A stretch of 5,977 nucleotides of DNA from Bacteroidaceae bacterium. Lineage in GTDB: Bacteria > Bacteroidota > Bacteroidia > Bacteroidales > Bacteroidaceae. Shown here in pieces: positions 1 to 4,818 of the stretch. Position 1 is the stretch's first letter, and every line of letters begins with the position of its first letter. The notes beneath the pieces were generated by a model. It was given only the letters and a program-made list of their open reading frames with translations, was not told where the DNA came from and searched no databases. The position numbers and the translations under genes are program-made. The stretch spans positions 1-5,977 of the forward strand of contig JAFYWE010000130.1 in NCBI GenBank assembly GCA_017558165.1. The letters are read 5' to 3'.

Positions 1-305
1 CTGCGCACTCCACGCAGGTGCCCGAACAGCGGGGCACCATCCTCGCCCTTCAACAACGTCCACTCATTGTCATATATGTGCAACGCGCCACCGTCGGCCG
101 TTATACAGAGATAACACCCCGCAACCTCATGGCGGTATATGGCAGAATAGGCATGACCGAGAGTGGCAACCACCCCAGGGCGCCCGACAGGCACCAGCGA
201 GCCATCCTTCATGCGCATATTCATCACCTCAATGCACTCACCCTCACCGGCAATGAAATCATCGGTATTCCTTGTAATCCCCTTGAATGAAAAAATCTTA
301 TGCAT
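1..305 (-). CDS. N-terminal part of a putative virion protein, cut by the left edge
   Basis: An uninterrupted minus-strand frame of 101 codons starts at an ATG at 305-303 and runs off the left edge without a stop. It begins MHKIFSFKGITRNTDDFIAG and continues with an alternation of short hydrophobic strands and turns (MRMKDGSLVPVG, YSAIYRHEVAGCYLCI, GGALHIYDNEW). This looks like the first blades of a beta-propeller-like phage structural protein of the type that seals or stabilises the head-tail junction, but that is inference from the strand pattern and from its place downstream of head and lysis genes. The start is chosen because the in-frame sequence just upstream is A+T-rich and non-coding in character, typical of Bacteroidota leaders, with no Shine-Dalgarno motif. 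The gene is separated from the spanin gene by a repeat array and no promoter is obvious, so it may depend on read-through. Confidence 0.75.
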   Translation of the reverse strand, partial: MHKIFSFKGITRNTDDFIAGEGECIEVMNMRMKDGSLVPVGRPGVVATLGHAYSAIYRHEVAGCYLCITADGGALHIYDNEWTLLKGEDGAPLFGHLRGVR

Positions 306-382
306 TATAATAATCCATTTTTAATTCTTTGACACTTAAACACGCGCGCCCCTTTAATGCTAATGTTGTCGAAGCCTGCGGT

Positions 383-466
383 TTTGACAACACTCGCTAT
401 TTGCGACCCGCAGGGTACGACCACAGGCCGTGCAACCTGCGACCTATCGCAGCTCGTGTCATCGAA
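383..466. repeat. 84-base structured repeat, unit 1 (diverged)
   Basis: The outer arms are TTTGACAACACTCGC (383-397) and GCTCGTGTCATCGAA (452-466), which pair imperfectly. The inner hairpin is GCAGG GTACG, a 9-base loop (420-428), CGTGC, a 2-base AA bulge, and CCTGC. The lower stem GCAGG/CCTGC is perfect and the upper stem has one G.T pair. The sequence of the inner hairpin differs from units 2 and 3 at most paired positions, yet stem lengths, loop length and bulge position are the same. Confidence 0.75.
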
Positions 467-476
467 GCCTATCGGC

Positions 477-560
477 TTTGACAACGCCAACTTTACGCAT
501 CCCGCACGGCATCACATACTGCGATGCTACGCGCGACCAACTGCTGTCGGCATTGTCGAA
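477..560. repeat. 84-base structured repeat, unit 2
   Basis: The outer arms are TTTGACAACGCCAAC (477-491) and GTCGGCATTGTCGAA (546-560). The inner hairpin is GCACG GCATC (504-513), a 9-base loop, GATGC, a TA bulge, and CGCGC. Two stem differences from unit 3 (532 and 548) would be A.C mismatches if the plus strand were the RNA but G.U pairs on the minus strand, the strand on which the neighbouring genes are transcribed. Confidence 0.8.
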
Positions 561-569
561 ACCTGCGGT

Positions 570-653
570 TTTGACAACGCCAACTTTACACATCCAGCAC
601 GGCATCACTTACTGCGATGCTACGTGCGACCAACTGCTGTTGGCATTGTCGAA
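570..653. repeat. 84-base structured repeat, unit 3 (best paired)
   Basis: The outer arms are TTTGACAACGCCAAC (570-584) and GTTGGCATTGTCGAA (639-653), with two wobble-type positions among 15. The inner hairpin is GCACG GCATC (597-606), the 9-base loop 607-615, GATGC (616-620), a TA bulge, and CGTGC (623-627), with all ten pairs Watson-Crick. The right spacer is GACCAACTGCT (628-638). Confidence 0.8.
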
Positions 654-664
654 ACCTGCGGCTT

Positions 665-1024
665 TCACCTTTTAAACAGCCAAATCACAATAACCACAAC
701 CGGCAGCAGCATCCACCACCTCAACTGCGGCAACACACGTTTCTCCACAGTCACCACACGTTCGCGGTAAAGCGTGTCACACACCATGACGGTATCACGC
801 ACCACCCGCTCCTTGTAGAGCGTGCGGTACTTTGTAAGGAATACCGTATCGGCCTTCACATGCAGGAAAATGCTGTCCCGCAGGAAGACACTGTCCCGCA
901 CCACACTACCCACATAGCCCGTATGCACGCGCTGCTCACCGTCAACAACCCCTGTCGGCACCGCACGGCAACCGCACAGCACCGACAGGAATAGACTAAA
1001 CCATATTTTTCCTGTTCTTCCCAT
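665..1024 (-). CDS. Putative unimolecular spanin (lipoprotein with C-terminal membrane anchor)
   Basis: This 119-residue protein would link outer and inner membranes and disrupt the outer membrane at the last step of lysis. The N-terminus MGRTGKIWFSLFLSVLCGC has a basic start, a hydrophobic stretch and a lipobox-like LCGC, making Cys19 the likely lipidated residue. The middle (about residues 35-98) is a run of strand-like, charged repeats (VRDSVFLRDSIFL, KADTVFL, VRDTVMVCDTLYRERVV). The C-terminus has a single hydrophobic segment WWMLLPVVVIVIWLF (103-117) followed by KR. Lipobox plus beta-rich linker plus C-terminal helix in one chain is the architecture of u-spanins such as phage T1 gp11. 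The start overlaps the holin gene by 29 bases in another frame, which supports a joint lysis role. No sequence match to a named spanin is claimed. The gene's 3' end lies inside the repeat array. Confidence 0.7.
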   Translation of the reverse strand: MGRTGKIWFSLFLSVLCGCRAVPTGVVDGEQRVHTGYVGSVVRDSVFLRDSIFLHVKADTVFLTKYRTLYKERVVRDTVMVCDTLYRERVVTVEKRVLPQLRWWMLLPVVVIVIWLFKR

Positions 1025-1463
1025 TTTCGAAATACCCTTTCAGTGAGCTACATTGTTCAAGCACACGCAGGCTTAGCAGATAGTAGAGGAAATCAAGCAC
1101 TGCAAAAAGCGTACTGCGTTCATCGGTTATCATGCGCGTGTTGCGCAGAATGTTTGTGCCGTAGAAATATATCGCCACGTAGATCATGAACGACACGCAA
1201 TGCGCCGCAGCCATCTCCTCGCCCTTGAAGTGCCCCAGCAGATAGATGGACGTCACCATACAGAAATATACCGCGGCATCCCTGAAGAACCTCAAGGCCT
1301 TCTTGAAGCTCCATTCACGGCGGTTGCACACATCGGCAAGCATGCCCATAACGAAGTTCAGCGCAAACAGCAGTACAAGCCCGTATATCTCGTTCCTTAT
1401 GGGAAACAGCAGGCCCGCAATATTGGCAACAAGCGTTGCTGCAATGACTCGCAAACTGTCCAT
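996..1463 (-). CDS. Putative phage holin, multi-helix membrane protein
   Basis: This 155-residue protein carries about four hydrophobic segments: residues 6-22, 26-44, 62-78 and 85-101. Between the second and third lies a basic loop (CNRREWSFKKALRFFRD). The pattern of a membrane helix ending in FVMGMLAD, then a basic stretch with WSFKKALRFF, resembles the Phage_holin_4 (toxin secretion/phage lysis holin) family, in which a xTGxLAA-type helix is followed by a Lys-rich loop. A holin makes lesions in the inner membrane that release or activate the endolysin. No endolysin gene adjoins it in this window. The neighbours fit: it starts 4 bases after the stop of the small upstream gene and overlaps the spanin gene downstream. 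The C-terminus (KGYFENGKNRKNMV) is hydrophilic and probably cytoplasmic. The family call comes from topology and context rather than a diagnostic motif. Confidence 0.7.
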   Translation of the reverse strand: MDSLRVIAATLVANIAGLLFPIRNEIYGLVLLFALNFVMGMLADVCNRREWSFKKALRFFRDAAVYFCMVTSIYLLGHFKGEEMAAAHCVSFMIYVAIYFYGTNILRNTRMITDERSTLFAVLDFLYYLLSLRVLEQCSSLKGYFENGKNRKNMV

Positions 1464-1467
1464 AGCG

Positions 1468-1749
1468 CTACATCTCCATACATTTCAGCAGAGTGAACTC
1501 ACTGCGCGACGCCAGGCGTATGCGCTGCCCGCGCATGGCACCCTCAATGGTCACCTCGCACTTGAGCTCGTCGAGCCCGAAGTCATCGTACTTCAGGTAC
1601 TCCTCGTCACCGTCTATGCTCACCATCACATTCACCGGATAAGGGCCACACTTATGCACCCTCAGCCTTATATCACCACCACGGCACACAAGCGGGGCAC
1701 TCTCCCACATATCGCCGTTCCTCTCAAAAGAGATACTCCTTACAACCAT
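1468..1749 (-). CDS. Small beta-rich protein of unknown function in the virion operon
   Basis: I do not recognise this 93-residue protein. It has no signal peptide or membrane segment. It is made of alternating short hydrophobic and charged stretches typical of a small beta fold (APLVCRGGDIRLRVHKCGPYPVNVMVSIDG, LKCEVTIEGAMRGQRIRLAS), with three Cys residues spread along the chain and an acidic DGDEEYLKYDDFGLDE segment in the middle. It starts 2 bases after the stop of the putative adaptor gene and ends 4 bases before the holin start, so it is tightly co-transcribed and probably translationally coupled to both. By position it could be a small neck, tail-completion or decoration protein, but nothing in the sequence decides this. 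Confidence 0.8.
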   Translation of the reverse strand: MVVRSISFERNGDMWESAPLVCRGGDIRLRVHKCGPYPVNVMVSIDGDEEYLKYDDFGLDELKCEVTIEGAMRGQRIRLASRSEFTLLKCMEM

Positions 1750-1751
1750 AG

Positions 1752-2405
1752 CTAACTCCTTTCTACACTTTTACCGTTACACAAAGCCGTTGCAACCGAC
1801 ATCTGGGATGCAGCCATATCGCCCCTCTCGAACACGCTGTACAACAGTGCCGCACAGTAGTATGCAACCGCATCCTCAAGCACCGCCGTACCACCGGCAA
1901 GCCCCTGCGCGGCATCGAACGTGGCCTCATACACAAGATGCTTCAGTGTCGCGCCCCCGGGTAATGGATAGAGCAAAGCCACCCTCTCGCCCCCGGCACC
2001 CACACCCTCTACAGCCACAGGGCGGCATACCCCAGCGCGAGTGTACCTGCCAGCCTGGGCAATAGCCTCGCCCGAGGTCGCCGGGAACAGTTCGCCGCAA
2101 GGCCTGCGCCACCCGTCAAGCTGCAGGGAGACAAGCGACACATAGTCGGCAGGCAAGGCAACCGCCCCGCCACCATCACCATTATCGGTGATGACAGCAT
2201 CCTGCGGGTCCATACTCCTTGGGTTCACGCACCCCACACCATCGCCCTTGTTCCTTTGCGCAAGCGCCACGGCCTGTGGCAACAGCCTCATTATGTGCGC
2301 GTCAATGGAACGGGTATCCTCGGATATCAGCGAAAGCGCGGCATCATCCTCGGCCTCGTTCACAAGACGCCTCACACGCCTCACAAGTTCATCGGCAGCA
2401 ATCAT
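1752..2405 (-). CDS. Putative head-tail adaptor (connector) protein
   Basis: This 217-residue protein starts with a long amphipathic helical region (residues 1-52, ELVRRVRRLVNEAEDDAALSLISEDTRSIDAHIMRLLPQAVALAQ). A strand-rich middle follows (ALPADYVSLVSLQLDGWRRPCGELFP, 83-108; RPVAVEGVGAGGERVALLYPLPGG, 128-151), and the C-terminus is helical (VLEDAVAYYCAALLYSVFERGDMAASQMSVATAL, 175-208). The order helix bundle, then LP-DYV-L-SL-LDGW, a PVA-type strand, and a C-terminal DA-YYCAALL helix resembles the adaptor proteins that sit below the portal in short-tailed phages (T7 gp11-like). This is recognition by pattern, not by search. Its start codon overlaps the stop of the upstream gene in an ATGA arrangement, indicating translational coupling, and the next gene starts 2 bases after its stop. 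The Gly/Asp-rich stretch NGDGGG (75-80) is probably a flexible linker. Confidence 0.6.
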   Translation of the reverse strand: MIAADELVRRVRRLVNEAEDDAALSLISEDTRSIDAHIMRLLPQAVALAQRNKGDGVGCVNPRSMDPQDAVITDNGDGGGAVALPADYVSLVSLQLDGWRRPCGELFPATSGEAIAQAGRYTRAGVCRPVAVEGVGAGGERVALLYPLPGGATLKHLVYEATFDAAQGLAGGTAVLEDAVAYYCAALLYSVFERGDMAASQMSVATALCNGKSVERS

Positions 2406-2830
2406 AGCCAGTTAGGGAATGAGATACCCTTCTCCTGCGCCACCGCCTTGATGGCACTCTTGTTCTGCAACTGCGCCAACTGGCAGTTATAAGGCTCGGC
2501 CATAAGCACCGCACGTGCCTGCTGCATGTTCGTCACCTCGCTCACCGCTACCGTGCCGTCTGCCACAACCTGTGCATCGGCACCCTCCTGCCCTGCACCG
2601 TCGTCATAGGTCTCTACGTGCCCCAGCTTTATCTCACCGCTACGGAACGCGTCGCTGTTCTCAATGGCACGCTGGAAGAGAGGGTTGTCGGTTGTATACT
2701 GTGCCGGATAGACACCTGTGGAGTTGATGGCACCGCCAGTGAATTCAATTCTTACAAGCGCCTTGCCCACCCTGAAGTAGCTGTTGCGCTCAATCTGCCC
2801 GTGAATCTCGTATGTCACTCTTTTTTTCAT
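2402..2830 (-). CDS. Small virion-type protein with C-terminal LEM/HeH-like helical motif
   Basis: This 142-residue protein begins MKKRVTYEIHGQIERNSYFRVGKALVRIEFTGG, a set of beta strands. An acidic, Gly/Ala-rich linker follows (YDDGAGQEGADAQVVADG, about 75-92), then a helical C-terminus ending QNKSAIKAVAQEKGISFPNWL. The final piece looks like the helix-extended-loop-helix (HeH/LEM or SAP-like) motif seen at the ends of several phage head proteins. That is a visual resemblance only. Start choice: an upstream in-frame ATG at 2890 would add 20 residues encoded by the terminator hairpin, so the ATG at 2830 is preferred. It also shares the leader TTTTACTATGAAAAAA with the capsid gene. It lies directly after the capsid gene and overlaps the putative adaptor gene by 4 bases, which suggests head completion or decoration, but the function is unknown. 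Confidence 0.7.
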   Translation of the reverse strand: MKKRVTYEIHGQIERNSYFRVGKALVRIEFTGGAINSTGVYPAQYTTDNPLFQRAIENSDAFRSGEIKLGHVETYDDGAGQEGADAQVVADGTVAVSEVTNMQQARAVLMAEPYNCQLAQLQNKSAIKAVAQEKGISFPNWL

Positions 2831-2846
2831 AGTAAAATCAATTGTC

Positions 2847-2898
2847 AAAAAAATAAAGGATTGCCCGGTGGAGCATTCAATGCCCCGCAAGGCAACCC
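2847..2898 (-). terminator. Intrinsic terminator or attenuator after the capsid gene
   Basis: On the minus strand an 8-bp outer stem (GGGTTGCC with GGCAATCC) encloses a 7-bp inner hairpin (GGGGCAT, loop TGA, ATGCTCC). It is followed at once by TTTATTTTTTT. The two non-Watson-Crick positions (2860/2896 and 2872/2884) are G.U on the minus strand but A.C on the plus strand, so the structure fits a minus-strand RNA. It starts about 20 bases past the capsid stop, and its U-run ends 17 bases before the next start codon. Partial termination here would keep capsid mRNA above that of the downstream genes. Confidence 0.7.
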
Positions 2899-2917
2899 CA
2901 GGAAAAAAGTCACTCTA

Positions 2918-4540
2918 TCACACAAGGATCTCGCCTGTGTACTCAACCCATGTTGTGCCGTTGTATGTCACCACACTGCCGGCAGGGAACCAGAGCTTCT
3001 CCACGCCGTTCACATTGTGCTTGACATCGGCCGTAAGCACCACAACATCGTTGATTTCCGGATTGGATGGCAACGACGCGGCACTTGTCACATGCGATGC
3101 GCCAGGGATGTCGCTCTCGGCAGCCGAGCCGTTCACCCAGATGTGTGAATAGCCCTTGAGACACAGACAGTCGATAGTCATCACCACCTCGCGCTTTGCC
3201 TCCTCGCCGTCAACGTTCTCGGTCTTGGCATCCTCATTCTTCATGTAGTAGCGCACAAGGCCGTTCTCGTCAATGAGTCCGCCGCAGTGTGCATATCCAA
3301 GGGCATCGAGAGTAGGATCGTGGATGAGGTCGATGTCACCGAACACGGTGTGGATCTTGGTACACTCGATGCCGAACACGGTGTCACCCTTCACGCTGAT
3401 GTTCTTGTGCAAGGTGAGGTCAATCTTCTGGATATCGTTCAGCAACTGCTTGCCCAGCAACCATATAGCCCTCTTGGTACAGTTAAATCCAGTGAACTTC
3501 ACCATTGAAAGATTAATCAAGTCAGCGAAAGTGATCCTTGACGAGAGGTCATACTGGCGCTTGAACTGCCAACGGATACCCTTTGAGAAATAGTCCCACT
3601 GATAGCCCATTGCGTTGTCCATCGCCTGTACCTTGAACTTTCCGGGCTGTCCCACCCACGCAGTGCGGCAACTCTCAAGGCGGAACTGACGCAACACAGC
3701 CTCGGCAATCTGCGACTCGCTGAACTGGATACGCTTCTTCTGTGCCGCGAAATAGTCACTCACGATGCTGTTGCAGAGCTGTTTCTGCAAGTACATACGC
3801 TCGGGCACCGGAACGATAGTAGAAGGTGCAATGAACTTCTGTGTCTCGTACGCGGCCGATGACAGCAGGATAATCTCGGTACCTGCAGGGATTGTAGGCA
3901 CCACGCAGTAGTCATCGCTGGCGTTCACCTTTGGGCCGTTCACCGCCATTGCGATAGGCGCCTCGGTGGTATTGTTCTTGCTCACGAAGAAAAGCATGAG
4001 GTCAACACCAGGCAACTCAATCTGTCCTGTAGGGTCATAACCGTTCACGCCCTTACAGATGGCAGTGTAGTACTCCTGGAAAATCTTTCTCTCGCCGGTT
4101 GTAGAGAAAGGAATCTCGGCGCGTGTCGAGTTGATACCCCTGTACTCGGCATTAGTGTACGCCTTCGAACGCTTGTCGTCAATGAGATAGTGGTCGACCT
4201 CGAACGAGTTCACGCGCACCTGACGGCGGATCTTGCGCTTGATGGTATCAATGACACTCTCGTCACTCGCGATGCCTATAATCTGGTCATCGACGTCGGC
4301 CTCAATGAGGTCACTGCCAAGCTCGCTTGCATTGGACACAGTGGTAGCCTCGCCTATGCCCTGTGTAGGCAAGCCACCGATGCCGCTCGATGGTTTTGGT
4401 GTTCCGCCCGACACCGCATTCACCGCCGCCAGCAATGTACCCGCCGACGCCGTGTCGTCAATGAAATAGAGTGCCACGGCCACCAAGGCGAAGACTACAA
4501 AAAGAGGGTTCTCCCTCAAGAACAAAACAACTTTTTTCAT
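2918..4540 (-). CDS. Putative major capsid protein with N-terminal membrane-type segment
   Basis: This 540-residue protein is the largest in the block and lies just after a scaffold-like gene, the usual place for the shell protein. Residues 12-27 (PLFVVFALVAVALYFI) form a hydrophobic helix after MKKVVLFLREN, odd for a capsid protein. A Gly/Pro/Ala-rich linker follows (30-75). The body (about 80-470) is mixed, with an early basic region (KRKIRRQVRV, 101-110), many aromatic strands and a late segment LIDENGLVRYYMKN...KREVVMTIDCLCLKGYSHIWVNG (422-471) resembling the terminal part of HK97-fold shell proteins in Bacteroidota phages. A separate Trp-containing beta tail follows (about 480-540). The HK97 assignment rests on size, gene order and this pattern. 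The ATG at 4540 is chosen over one four codons upstream because it shares the leader TTTTACTATGAAAAAA with the next gene. The gap before it carries a candidate promoter, and a terminator-like hairpin follows. Confidence 0.7.
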   Translation of the reverse strand: MKKVVLFLRENPLFVVFALVAVALYFIDDTASAGTLLAAVNAVSGGTPKPSSGIGGLPTQGIGEATTVSNASELGSDLIEADVDDQIIGIASDESVIDTIKRKIRRQVRVNSFEVDHYLIDDKRSKAYTNAEYRGINSTRAEIPFSTTGERKIFQEYYTAICKGVNGYDPTGQIELPGVDLMLFFVSKNNTTEAPIAMAVNGPKVNASDDYCVVPTIPAGTEIILLSSAAYETQKFIAPSTIVPVPERMYLQKQLCNSIVSDYFAAQKKRIQFSESQIAEAVLRQFRLESCRTAWVGQPGKFKVQAMDNAMGYQWDYFSKGIRWQFKRQYDLSSRITFADLINLSMVKFTGFNCTKRAIWLLGKQLLNDIQKIDLTLHKNISVKGDTVFGIECTKIHTVFGDIDLIHDPTLDALGYAHCGGLIDENGLVRYYMKNEDAKTENVDGEEAKREVVMTIDCLCLKGYSHIWVNGSAAESDIPGASHVTSAASLPSNPEINDVVVLTADVKHNVNGVEKLWFPAGSVVTYNGTTWVEYTGEILV

Positions 4541-4595
4541 AGTAAAAAACATTTATTGGTTAATAAAAAGATTGGTAATGATATAGATGTTGACC

Positions 4596-4603
4596 CAAAA
4601 CTA
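4596..4603 (-). promoter_or_regulatory. Candidate -7 box of a Bacteroidota promoter for the capsid gene
   Basis: The minus strand reads TAGTTTTG, an exact match to the TAnnTTTG -7 consensus of the Bacteroidota primary sigma factor. It would start transcription about 50 bases before the capsid ATG. No clear TTTG-type -33 element is visible at the expected spacing, so this is only half a promoter by sequence. It lies between the inverted-repeat element and the capsid gene. Confidence 0.35.
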
Positions 4604-4620
4604 TAATACCCAGCGTTGGT

Positions 4621-4781
4621 GTCATATCGACCGGATGGGAGATATCCCTGTTCCGCGGTAGTGAGAGATCCTTTGACAATGCTTGTTTCCCGCATTCCAC
4701 GCGGTGCAAACGACGTCTGCACGACGCGTGACTAATTGCTACAAGCATTGTCGAACCAGTTTCACTGCGCACCGGGATGAC
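4621..4781. repeat. Inverted-repeat (MITE-like) element in the scaffold-capsid gap
   Basis: The segment is bounded by GTCAT (4621-4625) and ATGAC (4777-4781). The arms continue with partial inverse similarity: one side carries CCGCGGTAGTGAGAGATCC, and the other, read in reverse complement, CCCGGTGCGCAGTGAAACTGG. At its centre sits the 84-base structured repeat. From general knowledge, GTCATnTCGAncG..GAGATnTC-type palindromes are scattered between genes in Bacteroidota chromosomes, and GTCATATCGACCGG with GGAGATATCC (4621-4645) looks like a decayed copy. No transposase is encoded. Exact borders are uncertain, since no target-site duplication could be settled by eye. Confidence 0.5.
4672..4755. 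repeat. 84-base structured repeat, dispersed fourth copy
   Basis: The outer arms TTTGACAATGCTTGT (4672-4686) and ACAAGCATTGTCGAA (4741-4755) pair at 14 of 15 positions, with the remaining one T.G. The inner hairpin is ACGCG GTGCA, the 9-base loop AACGACGTC (4709-4717), TGCAC, a GA bulge, and CGCGT. Total length, loop length and bulge position equal those of the units at 383-653, although the stems have different sequences (CTTGT/ACAAG here, CCAAC/GTTGG there). The right spacer GACTAATTGCT (4730-4740 region) matches GACCAACTGCT at 9 of 11 positions. Confidence 0.8.
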
Positions 4782-4818
4782 GTTCACCTCTAGGTCAACA
4801 GCCTTATTGTTTCAAAGA

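Larger units (their letters stand above)
374..662. repeat. Tandem array of three 84-base structured repeats with hairpin linkers
   Basis: This array fills most of the 359-base gap between the spanin stop and the next gene. Three units of exactly 84 bases (383-466, 477-560, 570-653) each start TTTGAC and end TCGAA. They are separated and flanked by 9- or 10-base linkers (374-382, 467-476, 561-569, 654-662) of the form RCCTGCGGY or GCCTATCGGC, whose CC and GG ends pair so that each joint is itself a short hairpin. Units two and three are nearly identical: five differences over the 89 bases beginning at 480 and at 573. The first is strongly diverged. Partial outer-stem sequence continues on both sides (TTGTCGAA at 366-373; TTTCAC at 663-668), suggesting truncated further copies. 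The right end overlaps the last codon and stop of the spanin gene. Confidence 0.85.

Noticed and set aside
383..653. Integron attC-like recombination sites
   Set aside because: Length and imperfect palindromy are similar, but the required GTTRRRY and RYYYAAC core boxes are not conserved in the copies and no integrase or cassette gene is present.
374..662. CRISPR-like array
   Set aside because: Units are 84 bases and nearly identical, while the linkers are only 9-10 bases and self-complementary; there are no variable spacers.
357..770. Plus-strand frame with a repeated 31-residue peptide across the array
   Set aside because: It stays open because one repeat period is 93 bases, a multiple of three. 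Start and end lie in non-coding and antisense sequence, the peptide has no protein-like character, and the fold explains the conservation better.
4672..4755. tRNA gene
   Set aside because: The minus strand has GGTTCGA, but there is no acceptor stem, anticodon arm or cloverleaf spacing; the segment folds as one long hairpin.
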